A DNA stretch of 62,781 nucleotides. Source: Alphaproteobacteria bacterium UBA6324 (GTDB taxonomy: Bacteria; Pseudomonadota; Alphaproteobacteria; CAAGCB01; CAG-977). Below, in pieces: positions 26,075 to 34,926 of the stretch; the first letter of the stretch is position 1; each line of letters begins with the position of its first letter. Location of the stretch: the NCBI GenBank assembly GCA_002439085.1, contig DJSW01000026.1, forward strand, positions 41,903-104,683, in the 5' to 3' direction. The translations under genes were made by a program, and so were the position numbers. The notes under the pieces were generated by a model that was not told the DNA's origin, ran no database searches, and saw only the letters and a list, made by a program, of their open reading frames with translations.

Positions 26075-28519
26075 TCAGATTTTTTCCGCGGGCGGCACAT
26101 GGGATTGACGGCGGTATTCCAAATTCTGTTTCAGGAATTGACGCAGCCGTTTCTGCACTTTGCCGTTGACGGTGTTTTCGGGATAAACGCCGTCCGCGTC
26201 TGGCGTTCCCGCCGGCATACCCGTCAAAATCTCGATGCCTTCGTCGATCGTGGAAACGGGGTAGATGTGGAATTTACCCGCTTTGCACGCCTCGACAATA
26301 TCCTGACGCAGCATCAGGTTGACGACGTTCGTCGCGGGGATCAAAACGCCCTGCGTTCCCGTCAATCCGCGCATCCGGCAAATGTCGAAGAATCCCTCGA
26401 TCTTTTCGTTGACGCCGCCGATCGCCTGAATCTGCCCGAACTGGTTGACCGATCCCGTGACGGCCAGATTCTGCTTGATCGGCACGTTCGACAACGCGGA
26501 CAGCATGGCGTACAGCTCGGTCGATGAGGCGGAATCGCCGTCGATTTCGCCGTAGGATTGCTCGAACACCAGCGTCGCTTCCATGGACAGGGGGGCGTTT
26601 TGCGAAAACCGCGACGCCAGAAAACTGGACAGGATCAGAACGCCTTTGGTGTGCAGAGGGCCGCCCAGATCGACTTCGCGTTCGATGTCGATGACTTCGC
26701 CCGCCCCCATGCGCGTCAAACAGGTGATCCGGCTGGGTTTGCCGAACGACAGCTGGCCGAATTCAAAAACGGCCAACCCGTTGATCTGGCCGACGACGGC
26801 GCCGTCCGTGTCGATTAAAACCGTGCCGCGCTTGATCTGTTCGGTCATGCGTTCCTGAATACGGTCGGAACGTTTGATTTTGGACACGATCGCCTGATCA
26901 ACGTGCGCGCGCGTGATGACGGGGGATTTGCCGTCCTTCATGGCGCAATAGTTGGCTTCGCGGATCAAATCGCTGATCGACGCGATATGCGCGGTCAGTT
27001 TCTGGCTGTCTTCGGCCAGACGCGACGCGTGTTCGATCAATCGGGCGACGGCCTCTTTTTGCAGCGGACGCAATCCGTTGCGCCGCGCCTGCGTGGCGAT
27101 CAATCGGGCGTATTTGGCGACGTTTTCGCGCGTCTTGTCCATATAGGGGAAAAAGTTCGCCTCAACCTTGAACAATTCGGTGAAATCGGGGTCGTTTTCC
27201 GCCAGCATATAGTACAGATCCGGTTCGCCCATCAATACGATTTTGACGTTCAAAGGAATGGCCTCGGGTTCCAGAATGGTCGTCATCATGCCGTCGGAAC
27301 TGGGCGGATCCATGGTGATCTTTTTCGACCGCAGAGCGCGTTTCAACGCTTCCCACGACGAGGTTTGATTCATCAAATCCTTGGCTTCGATGACCAGAAA
27401 GCCGCCGTTGGCTTCGTGCAGGGCGCCGGATTTGATCATGTTGAAATCCGTGACCAGCGCGCCGTATTGCTGCTGGCGGTCGATACGCCCGATCAGATTC
27501 GTCAAAATCGGGTGGTCCAGAAAGATCAGCGGCGCGCCCGTTTTGTCCGTGTGATCGACCAGAACGTTGACCTTGTACCGGCGCAGCGCCCCGTCGGATT
27601 TCTGTTTGGGCATGACGGGCAGGGGCTGTTCGTCGTCGGCGGGTTGCGGCGGCTGCGCCTGATCGTCCTCGTCGTCCAAAAACAAATCGACGTTTTCGAT
27701 GATGTCGTTGTACATATCGCGCAGGAAAGCGACAACGCCCTTGTTGCGGCTGTATTTGCGCTTGACATCGTCGATCAGGTGCTTGATCGCCAGCGACGCG
27801 AATTTTTCGTTCAGCTTTTCGATTTGTTCGCGCTGTTCCTTTTCCCATTTGGGGATGTCGTGAACGGCGTGTTCCAATTCCTCTTGCGCGGCGTTCAGTT
27901 CGGCCAAAACCTCTTTCTGTTCCTCTTCGGGCAGTTTTTCAAACGCTTCGGGGCTGAGGACGTCGCCGTCCTTTGTCGGCGCGACGACCAGCCCGACGGG
28001 CATCCGCAAAACGGAAACGTTTTTGCCGGTCGTGTTTTTCTGGATGTCGTCGAAATATTTCGTTTTCTGTTCGCGGAAAGCGTCTTCGATCGCGGTCATC
28101 TGCGCCTTGTATTCGTCGCCGTCGAAAACGGCGGGCAGGGCGACGCGGATTTCGCCGATCAGCTTGTCCACCGTTTTGGCGAACACTTTAGCTTTGCCGG
28201 CGGGCATTTGAATCGCGGAGGGCTTGTACGGCGTTTTAAAGTTATAGACATAGCACCAATCGTTCGGCGTTTTCAGCTTTTTCGCCGCTTTCGTCAGAAT
28301 TTGCCGCACCAATGACGCCTTGCCCGTTCCTTCGGGGCCGATGCAGAACAGGTTGTAGCCGTAGGAATCGACGCTGATTCCGAAATTGATCGCGTCAATG
28401 GCCTGTTCCTGTCCCAGCGGCTGGGTCAGATCCTCCAGATCGCGGGTCGTTTCAAACGACAAAAAATCCAGATCGCAGGTGCTGTAAAGTTGTTCGGGGG
28501 AAAGGGCGGATACGGTCAT
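26075..28519 (-). CDS. Lon-like ATP-dependent protease (LonB/YcbZ type)
   Basis: An 814-aa AAA+ serine protease of the AAA_32/Lon_C type, which lacks the classic Lon N-domain. Walker A GPEGTGKAS is at 61-69. A charged helical insert (about 190-300, including DDEDDQAQPPQPADDEQPLP) sits within the ATPase part. The proteolytic domain carries the catalytic Ser in DGDSASSTELYAML and the catalytic Lys in GGVNEKIEGFF, spaced as in Lon. The ATG at 28519 is preceded by AAAAGAGG. It is convergent with the flavodiiron gene and divergent from the TPR gene. Its substrates are unknown; such proteases probably clear damaged or regulatory proteins. Confidence 0.93.
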   Translation of the reverse strand: MTVSALSPEQLYSTCDLDFLSFETTRDLEDLTQPLGQEQAIDAINFGISVDSYGYNLFCIGPEGTGKASLVRQILTKAAKKLKTPNDWCYVYNFKTPYKPSAIQMPAGKAKVFAKTVDKLIGEIRVALPAVFDGDEYKAQMTAIEDAFREQKTKYFDDIQKNTTGKNVSVLRMPVGLVVAPTKDGDVLSPEAFEKLPEEEQKEVLAELNAAQEELEHAVHDIPKWEKEQREQIEKLNEKFASLAIKHLIDDVKRKYSRNKGVVAFLRDMYNDIIENVDLFLDDEDDQAQPPQPADDEQPLPVMPKQKSDGALRRYKVNVLVDHTDKTGAPLIFLDHPILTNLIGRIDRQQQYGALVTDFNMIKSGALHEANGGFLVIEAKDLMNQTSSWEALKRALRSKKITMDPPSSDGMMTTILEPEAIPLNVKIVLMGEPDLYYMLAENDPDFTELFKVEANFFPYMDKTRENVAKYARLIATQARRNGLRPLQKEAVARLIEHASRLAEDSQKLTAHIASISDLIREANYCAMKDGKSPVITRAHVDQAIVSKIKRSDRIQERMTEQIKRGTVLIDTDGAVVGQINGLAVFEFGQLSFGKPSRITCLTRMGAGEVIDIEREVDLGGPLHTKGVLILSSFLASRFSQNAPLSMEATLVFEQSYGEIDGDSASSTELYAMLSALSNVPIKQNLAVTGSVNQFGQIQAIGGVNEKIEGFFDICRMRGLTGTQGVLIPATNVVNLMLRQDIVEACKAGKFHIYPVSTIDEGIEILTGMPAGTPDADGVYPENTVNGKVQKRLRQFLKQNLEYRRQSHVPPAEKI

Positions 28520-28641
28520 GTCAAACCTCTTTTCGTTAAAACAAGCCGGAAAACCGGCCTCGGGCGGAGCGTTTTTTTAAAGCTTTTCCGCGCGCGTTTT
28601 GCTATCGTAAGCCGAAAGCACGCTATTATACGGGGCAGAGT

Positions 28642-29922
28642 ATGAATCAATCGTATATATTGACGCAGGAAATCATCGAAAATTACCGCCTGATCTGCCG
28701 CAGGGAACCGCGCAACATTGAAAACTGGCTGATGTTGGGGCGGTGTCTGGTCGATACGCAGCAATTCGATCAGGCCGAAGAGGCTTTGACCAAGATTTTC
28801 GAGGCCGGCCGCTTTTTTTCGTTTAAAAACGGCGTGCCGCGCCTGCGTCCGGCGGCGCTGCTGCATTGGCGGCGCAACCGTCTGCTGTTCGCCAAAGCCT
28901 ACGCCGACATGGCGATGATTTCGCTGAATCAGGCGAATTTGGCGGAATCCGAACGGTTGCTGACCATGGCTTTGACCGTGTTTGAAAAGGAAAACAGCGA
29001 TTACGAATACGCCCGCGCGGCCAACCGGCTGGGCATGGTGTACCGGCTGGCCGGCGCGTTTGAAAGCGCGGAAGAGGCGCATTATCGCGCCAAAAAGCTG
29101 GCCGAAAAGCACGATTGGAAATTCGTTCTGGCGGAAACGCTGGGTGATTTGGGTATGGTGTACGAAGGCAAGGACAGATTCGATCAGGCCGTGGAATGTC
29201 ACAGCGAAGCGTTGGCTTTGTATGAAACCGACGACAAGCACGGCTTTGAATGTGCTTGTGTGATGCGGCAAATCGGGCTGTGCCGTTTGCGCGGCGGGGC
29301 GTTCGACCAATCGCGGGCGGCGTTTGAACGGGCGTTGGAACTATTTGAAAAACAAAATGATTTTATCAACAAAAGCCGCGTTTTGAACGGGCTTTCGCTG
29401 GTGGCGCAGGCGCGGGGCGATTTGGACGGGGCGTTGGAAACGGCCGGAAAAAGCGTCGCGGCCGCTTTGGAATCACGGGACGGGTTTGAAATCGCCGCGA
29501 ACAGGTTGCTGCTGGGGGGATTGATGATTGAAAAGGATCCCGCGGGCGGCGAGATTGAAAAGCTGCTGACGGACGCGCTGGCGTTTTTCAAAACGGCCGG
29601 AAAAAAGGCGGAAAACGCGAACGCGGCGGCGGCGTTGGGGTTGATGCACCTGCGCCGCGGCGATTGGGAACGGGCGGAAAGCTTTTTCAGGGATTCCCTG
29701 CATATCGAAGAAATGCTGCACCGCAGTTTGGGGCAGGCGTCGGATTACGGCAATCTGGGGCTGATCGCCAGCAAAAGGGGGCGGTATCAAAAGGCCGCCG
29801 AATATTGGCAAAAGGCCGCTTTGCTGTTTGAAAAAAGCGGCGATCTGTCAACGGCGAATTATTTTAAAGAGCAATCCCGCCTTATGTGGGGGGAAGCAAC
29901 AGGTCTTCCTCGGCCAAAGTAG
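28642..29922 (+). CDS. TPR-repeat protein
   Basis: A 426-aa protein made almost entirely of tetratricopeptide repeats, at least seven. Clear ones include NWLMLGRCLVDTQQFDQAEE, EYARAANRLGMVYRLAGAFE and ASDYGNLGLIASKRGRYQKA. No signal peptide or catalytic domain is seen, so it is a cytosolic protein-protein interaction scaffold. GGGGCAGAG precedes the ATG. Its last 41 nt overlap the convergent gene at 29882-30904, an unusually long convergent overlap. Partner unknown. Confidence 0.88.
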   Translation: MNQSYILTQEIIENYRLICRREPRNIENWLMLGRCLVDTQQFDQAEEALTKIFEAGRFFSFKNGVPRLRPAALLHWRRNRLLFAKAYADMAMISLNQANLAESERLLTMALTVFEKENSDYEYARAANRLGMVYRLAGAFESAEEAHYRAKKLAEKHDWKFVLAETLGDLGMVYEGKDRFDQAVECHSEALALYETDDKHGFECACVMRQIGLCRLRGGAFDQSRAAFERALELFEKQNDFINKSRVLNGLSLVAQARGDLDGALETAGKSVAAALESRDGFEIAANRLLLGGLMIEKDPAGGEIEKLLTDALAFFKTAGKKAENANAAAALGLMHLRRGDWERAESFFRDSLHIEEMLHRSLGQASDYGNLGLIASKRGRYQKAAEYWQKAALLFEKSGDLSTANYFKEQSRLMWGEATGLPRPK

Positions 29923-30904
29923 GCTGTAATTCCAGAAATTCGATTTCCTTTCGCGCCGGTGCGATTTTGAACGTGGCGGAAATGGCGTTGTATCCCGTCG
30001 AAATCAAATCGACGGCGCGGATGTCGGCGACCTCGATCCCCGGATGGGTGTAGATGTGGTCGGTCGGCCTGCGGGTGATCAGCGGTTTGTCCGTGCCGGA
30101 TTCCGACAGGCGACCCTGCGGTTTCAAACCGCCGCGGGTTTCCAGATCGCGTAGCAGCCAGCTCCACCCCGACGCGCCGAAATTGCCCATGACAATCACG
30201 GGTTCGTCGCGGCCGCGCGCAAATTCGGCCAATTCGGCCACCTTTTGTTTCGTGCGGGCGTAGGCTTTCTTGTGCCACGGATCGTCGAAATTCGTCAAAA
30301 GCAGGGTCAGTTTGCGCGAACCGACGACGCGCGACACCCACAATCCGTCCTCTCCGGCGGCTTCGCCGCGATCGACGCCGGGGGTGCGGGCAAGGATCAG
30401 CTTCATTTTTCCCGTCGTGTCCAGCGTCTGGTTCTGCAGCTGGAACGATCCGGTCATTTCCGACAGGTGGCGGTAGATTTCGACGGGGACGTTCGTCAGC
30501 AAAACGAAATCCTCCGGCGCGTTGTCCAGCATTTCGCGGATCTTTTCCGGTTTATGCTCCGCCCCTTTCAGGTTTTGGTACAGCACGCTGAAAACGTATG
30601 AATCGTCGGGCAGGGAGGATTCCTTTTGAAACAGGTAGGAATGCGACGCGACCAACGCCAGATTCAGCAAGGCGAACAACAGGAAAACCAGCGTTTTTCC
30701 CCACGCGCGTTTGACCGCGCACAGGATGAACAGGGCAAAGCTGAGGCAGGCCGCCTGAATTTTGAATTCGCCCAGATAGTCCAGCCGCCAATCCAGACTG
30801 CGCCCCAACGTGCCCAGCAATGTCAGGGCGGGGATTAAAAACAGCAGACCCGTGATCAGGTGGTTTTCCCGTTCTTCAAATTTCCGTTTCGACAAATAGC
30901 CCAT
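29882..30904 (-). CDS. Membrane protein with degenerate endonuclease/exonuclease/phosphatase (EEP) domain
   Basis: A 340-aa protein with three membrane spans (about 17-32, 50-64, 70-90) followed by a domain at 103-315. That domain follows the endonuclease/exonuclease/phosphatase fold, YafD-like (VLYQNLKG, DFVLLTNVP, VIVMGNFGAS, PTDHIYTHPG, ISTGYNAISATF). The fold is recognisable but the catalytic residues are replaced. The metal Glu expected in the second motif is Asn138. The GDFN motif reads G240-N-F-G243. The terminal SDH motif reads S302-T-G. Only Asn111 of the first motif remains. It is therefore probably a non-catalytic binding protein. The C-terminus overlaps the TPR gene. Confidence 0.75.
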   Translation of the reverse strand: MGYLSKRKFEERENHLITGLLFLIPALTLLGTLGRSLDWRLDYLGEFKIQAACLSFALFILCAVKRAWGKTLVFLLFALLNLALVASHSYLFQKESSLPDDSYVFSVLYQNLKGAEHKPEKIREMLDNAPEDFVLLTNVPVEIYRHLSEMTGSFQLQNQTLDTTGKMKLILARTPGVDRGEAAGEDGLWVSRVVGSRKLTLLLTNFDDPWHKKAYARTKQKVAELAEFARGRDEPVIVMGNFGASGWSWLLRDLETRGGLKPQGRLSESGTDKPLITRRPTDHIYTHPGIEVADIRAVDLISTGYNAISATFKIAPARKEIEFLELQPTLAEEDLLLPPT

Positions 30905-30961
30905 TTTTCGACCCTAGTGAAAATAACTCTGGAATGTTCGTTAAAATAAAGATAACCTACT

Positions 30962-30978
30962 GTTATTTATGAAATAAC
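30962..30978. promoter_or_regulatory. Inverted repeat in a divergent promoter region
   Basis: GTTATTT-ATG-AAATAAC, 7-bp perfect arms, lies in the 103-bp AT-rich gap between the EEP-like gene and the anchored protein. It may be an operator shared by the two divergent genes; no regulator is identified. Confidence 0.35.
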
Positions 30979-31007
30979 GCAACCTTATTATCAAAAAACG
31001 GATCAAA

Positions 31008-32240
31008 ATGCTTTCTTCGCCGTTTGACATTTCCGGTTTGTGGGACGGCTGGCTGCAAACCGCCGCGCCGTATCTGTCCGAATACGGCGGAATCGCCGGT
31101 ATCACGGTTTTTCTGGCCGTCACCGTGCGCGCGGGATTGAAAATTCTGGGCGGCAAGCCGTCCGCGGCGAAACAGCCGTCCGCCCCGTCCGTTCCCGACG
31201 TTTCCGATTCGCGTTCCGACGGCGAGGGCGCGGGCAATTCGGGCGGGGGCGACAGGACGGCCGAAAAAACGAACGACCGGCAGACGGAAAAGGACGCGGA
31301 GCAAAAACGTGCGCAGGAACAGTTGAAAGAGCTGTTCGCCCTGTTCGACGAGGGAAAGGATCGTCCGCAGGAAAACCAGAAAACGGCCGAGGATAAAGAG
31401 TTGGAGGAATTGGGGCTGGAACGTCCCGATTTACAAAAGCTGCGGGAAAAATACGCCGATCTGGCCGCGGAAATCGCCGCGTTGATTGAACGGGGGGCGA
31501 ACGCGGGGCAAACGGCGAAGGCTTTGATCGGCCGGACGGTCGAGCAGATTCCCGTGATGGAGCTGCGCCCGCTGATCGAAGCGATCGAGTGTTTTTTGCT
31601 GAAAAACGCCGATCGTGAAAAGGATACGGCCGTGATCGGCGTCGATCCTTTGTTTGAACAGCACGCCGCGTTAAGCGCGCTGAAACGCGGGGATTACGAA
31701 ACGGCAGTCGGTTTTCTGGAACGCCGCGCCGAAGCGGAGCTGCACAAGGCGGAAAGTTCGCACCGCGCGGACGTGCGCGCCCCCGCCGAGGAACGGGCGG
31801 CCGTTTTATACCGCGCCGCCGGTGTTTTGTCGCGGCCGTATGACGCCAAAAAAAGCTTTGATTCCTTGAAAAAATCAAAGGAATGTGACGCGGAAAACAC
31901 GCTGACGGACGCGTTGCTGGCGCGCGCGTATTACGAAAGCGGCAAGACGGCCAAAGCCGAAAGTATGTTTGAAAACATCGCGCGCGACGCGGGGCGGGAC
32001 GATTACGCCGGTGCTTACGCCGCGCAAACGCTGGCGGAAATACGGACGGCGGAGGTCATGCGCCAAGCGCGCCGCATTCGTGAAAACTACGAACAGCGGC
32101 TGGAGGAAACGGAGGGGCGGCGTCTGGTTTCCGAACGCGATCTGGCCGTGTCGCGCAAGGCCGAAATCAACCGCGCCAACGCGCGACGCGGCATACGGGA
32201 CGACCGGATGGAACGCGACGGCGAACGCGAACGCGCCTGA
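31008..32240 (+). CDS. Membrane-anchored helical protein of unknown function
   Basis: A 410-aa protein with one N-terminal membrane span (about residues 27-47, GIAGITVFLAVTVRAGLKIL). A long charged, disordered linker (50-110) follows, then a helical region with TPR-like pairs (FEQHAALSALKRGDYETAVG, LLARAYYESGKTAKAESMFE). It ends in a very charged helix rich in Arg and Glu (ENYEQRLEETEGRRLVSERD), probably a coiled coil. No known family. The layout resembles anchored scaffold proteins. It is divergent from the EEP-like gene, and its stop lies 1 nt from that of the convergent LRAT-like gene. Confidence 0.7.
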   Translation: MLSSPFDISGLWDGWLQTAAPYLSEYGGIAGITVFLAVTVRAGLKILGGKPSAAKQPSAPSVPDVSDSRSDGEGAGNSGGGDRTAEKTNDRQTEKDAEQKRAQEQLKELFALFDEGKDRPQENQKTAEDKELEELGLERPDLQKLREKYADLAAEIAALIERGANAGQTAKALIGRTVEQIPVMELRPLIEAIECFLLKNADREKDTAVIGVDPLFEQHAALSALKRGDYETAVGFLERRAEAELHKAESSHRADVRAPAEERAAVLYRAAGVLSRPYDAKKSFDSLKKSKECDAENTLTDALLARAYYESGKTAKAESMFENIARDAGRDDYAGAYAAQTLAEIRTAEVMRQARRIRENYEQRLEETEGRRLVSERDLAVSRKAEINRANARRGIRDDRMERDGERERA

Positions 32241-32241
32241 T

Positions 32242-32814
32242 TTATTTGAATTTCACGGGACGCCAGTTGAACGTCGCCGCGGGTTCGGGATCGCGTTTGC
32301 GCGTAACAAAACGGTACAGCCTTTGCCACCACGGTTTTTTGCGGCGCATTTCCTCTTGGTGCGCGAAAATGACATCCTCCAGCTGTGAAAAGGACACGAC
32401 ATCGTTTTCAAAGTTTCCGGTGATGCATCCGGACGTGAACCGGTGGCAGTTGTTGAACAAAACGTTGTAGGGCGTTTTGCCGTTGATTTTCCTTTTGGCG
32501 CGCCGCGCGACGGCGGCGGAGGTCAGCGGTTCGTCCGTATCGCCGTAGCAGGCGGCGTAAATGCGGTTGGATTTCGGGTTCGTTCCGGGCGGGAAAAATC
32601 CGTTTTCGTTTTCGATTTTGATCTGGCTGTGGCGGTTCAGGCTGACGATGCGGCCTTTGCCGATGTAAACGCCCGTGTGTTCCAGCAAAACGCCCAGATC
32701 GCATTTCAAAATGCATCCGGCGACGGGGCGGACATCCGGCGACGGATACGTTTTCGCCCGCTTTTTTCGGAAGTTTTTGCGCAGCATATGCAAAAAACGA
32801 CGGCGTTTGTTCAT
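32242..32814 (-). CDS. LRAT-like (NlpC/P60 superfamily) protein
   Basis: A 190-aa protein with the marks of an LRAT/HRASLS-type domain. These are a circularly permuted papain-like pair with His46 in LLEHTGVYIGKGRIVSLN and the Cys in NVLFNNCHRFTSGC (Cys123, equivalent to the NCEHF motif). A basic N-terminus of about 20 residues (MNKRRRFLHMLRKNFRKKR) and a basic C-terminus are present; there is no signal peptide. Relatives are acyltransferases, phospholipases or thiol peptidases. The basic ends may bind membrane lipid. A GGGTGAG ribosome site precedes the ATG. The Cys-His pair is intact, so activity is plausible; the substrate is unknown. Confidence 0.75.
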   Translation of the reverse strand: MNKRRRFLHMLRKNFRKKRAKTYPSPDVRPVAGCILKCDLGVLLEHTGVYIGKGRIVSLNRHSQIKIENENGFFPPGTNPKSNRIYAACYGDTDEPLTSAAVARRAKRKINGKTPYNVLFNNCHRFTSGCITGNFENDVVSFSQLEDVIFAHQEEMRRKKPWWQRLYRFVTRKRDPEPAATFNWRPVKFK

Positions 32815-32957
32815 AACTCACCCTTTGATTGACGCGCCGTATTTTACCCCGTTTTCCGATTTTTTAAAGCCGCTTTTAAAAAAAACTTTTTTCTTGGGAA
32901 AGTTACGATATTATACCGACTGATTGGACAGGCCTTTTTCTGACAGGTGAAGAAGAA

Positions 32958-34070
32958 ATGGAAAAACCTCCCGTTCCGTTGCTGGAACTGAAAAGCGTTA
33001 CAAAATTTTTCGGGGCGAACAAAGTTCTGGACGACGTTGATCTGACCGTCAACGATGGCGAATTTCTGACGCTGCTGGGGCCGTCGGGATGCGGCAAAAC
33101 GACTTTGCTGCGTCTGATCGCGGGTTTTGAACGCCCGACAACCGGCAAAGTCATCATGAACGGCAAGGAAATATCCTATCTGTCGCCGAACCGCCGCGCC
33201 GTCAATATGGTGTTTCAGCAATACGCCCTGTTTCCGCACATGACCGTGTTCGACAACGTTGCGTTCGGTTTGAAAATGAAAGGCGTGCCCAAAGAGGAAA
33301 TCGAGGTCGAGGTCTTTTCCGCGCTGGAAAAGGTCAAAATGAACAAATTTTCCCTGCGTTTTCCGGCCGAACTGTCCAGCGGTCAGCAGCAGCGCGTCGC
33401 CATGGCGCGGGCGTTCATCAACAACCCGAAAATCCTGTTGCTGGACGAACCGCTTTCCGCGCTGGACTATCGCCTGCGTCAGGAAATGCAGATCGAATTG
33501 AAAGAGTTGCAGCGCGATTTGGGCATGACGTTCGTTTACGTCACCCACGATCAGGAAGAGGCTTTGGCCATGTCCGACCGCGTCGCCGTTTTGAACGAAG
33601 GCATGATTGAACAGGTCGGCACGCCGATTCAAATCTACGAAGAACCGAAAAATATGTTCGTCGCCAAATTCGTCGGCGAAATCAACGTGTTCGACGGCAT
33701 GGTCATCAAAGTCGGCGACGACGATTTCGACACGATCGTCGAAGGGATGTTTTACCGTCTGCGCAAACCGTCGTCGTTCGAGATCGTGCGCGGGTCGAAA
33801 ATCAAGGTTTTGCTGCGCCCCGAAGACATGGTCGTCAGCAAGGTCAACGATCCGGAGGCCGAAGCTCCCGAAAACGCTTTGCGCGGCGTGATCAGCTTTT
33901 TGGTGTACAAAGGCCGCACGATTGATTTGTGGATTCAAACGGCCGGCGGCAACATGGTCATGGCGACCCAGTTTTTCAACGAAGACGACCCCGACATCAT
34001 TTACGAAGTCAACGATGTCGTGAACGTCAGCTGGATCAAGGATTGGGAGGTCATTCTGCCCGATGCTTAA
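32958..34070 (+). CDS. potA: Spermidine/putrescine ABC transporter, ATPase
   Basis: A 370-aa ABC ATPase of the polyamine/Fe/thiosulfate group that powers uptake across the inner membrane. Walker A GPSGCGKTT, the Q-loop in MVFQQYALFPHMTVF, signature LSSGQQQRVAMARA, Walker B ILLLDEPLSALD and the switch His in YVTHDQEEA are all present. The C-terminal TOBE-like part (about 245-370) is present. The start follows AGGTGA. Its last 8 nt overlap potB. AT-rich DNA upstream probably holds the promoter. Confidence 0.92.
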   Translation: MEKPPVPLLELKSVTKFFGANKVLDDVDLTVNDGEFLTLLGPSGCGKTTLLRLIAGFERPTTGKVIMNGKEISYLSPNRRAVNMVFQQYALFPHMTVFDNVAFGLKMKGVPKEEIEVEVFSALEKVKMNKFSLRFPAELSSGQQQRVAMARAFINNPKILLLDEPLSALDYRLRQEMQIELKELQRDLGMTFVYVTHDQEEALAMSDRVAVLNEGMIEQVGTPIQIYEEPKNMFVAKFVGEINVFDGMVIKVGDDDFDTIVEGMFYRLRKPSSFEIVRGSKIKVLLRPEDMVVSKVNDPEAEAPENALRGVISFLVYKGRTIDLWIQTAGGNMVMATQFFNEDDPDIIYEVNDVVNVSWIKDWEVILPDA

Positions 34071-34926
34071 AACGGCCGACAATTTCTGCCGCCAGGCGGT
34101 GCTGTATTTCATTTTCATCTGGTTCGGCGTGATGGTGTTCGCGCCGAATTTGTTGGTGTTGCTGGCCAGTTTCCTGTCGCAGGATCCCGTGTGGTATCTG
34201 CGGCTGCCGCTGAATTTGGAAAATTACGCCGCGTTGAGCGATCCGAAGCTACTGACGGTGATTTTGAAATCGCTGAATCTGGCGGTTTGCACGACGCTGT
34301 TCTGTCTGGTCGTCGCCTATCCGTTCACTTATTTCATCGCGCGTTTCGCCCGCGAACGCCGCGCGCTGTTTTTGATGCTGATCATCGTGCCGTTTTGGAC
34401 GAATTCGCTGATCCGCAACTACGCGCTGATTTCGATTTTGAGCGAAAACGGGATTCTGAACACTTTTTTGATGAAACACGGGTGGATTTCCGAACCGCTG
34501 AAAGTGCTGTACACCAACGCGGCCGTGTTCGCGGGCATGACATACACGCTGCTGCCGTTTATGATTTTGCCGCTGTACGCCACGCTGGAAAAGCTGGATC
34601 TGAGCCTGCTGGAAGCGGCGGAGGATCTGGGCGCGGGGCCGATGGCGGCGTTTTTCCGCGTCGTCGTGCCGATCAGCGCGCCGGGGATCGTCGCGGGGTG
34701 CATCATGGTGTTTTTGCCGGCGCTGACGCTGTTTTACGTTTCCGACATTCTGGGCGGCGCGGATTCCGCCGTGCTGGGCAGCGTGATCCGCGACCAGTTC
34801 ATGATTGTCAAGGATTGGCCGGTCGGGGCGGCGATCAACGTCGCGCTGACGGTGTTTATGCTGTTTTTGCTGCATTTGTATTATAAAAGCGGCAATTCCG
34901 TTGATCAGGAGCAGCCGATATGGTAA
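34063..34926 (+). CDS. potB: Polyamine ABC transporter permease
   Basis: A 287-aa integral membrane permease with about six spans. It contains IIVPFWTNSLIRNYALISIL, a strong PotB hallmark, and the ATPase-coupling EAA loop LLEAAEDLGAGPMAAFFRVV. It overlaps potA by 8 nt and potC by 7 nt, so the three are translationally coupled. With PotC it forms the transmembrane channel for spermidine or putrescine. Confidence 0.92.
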   Translation: MLKTADNFCRQAVLYFIFIWFGVMVFAPNLLVLLASFLSQDPVWYLRLPLNLENYAALSDPKLLTVILKSLNLAVCTTLFCLVVAYPFTYFIARFARERRALFLMLIIVPFWTNSLIRNYALISILSENGILNTFLMKHGWISEPLKVLYTNAAVFAGMTYTLLPFMILPLYATLEKLDLSLLEAAEDLGAGPMAAFFRVVVPISAPGIVAGCIMVFLPALTLFYVSDILGGADSAVLGSVIRDQFMIVKDWPVGAAINVALTVFMLFLLHLYYKSGNSVDQEQPIW

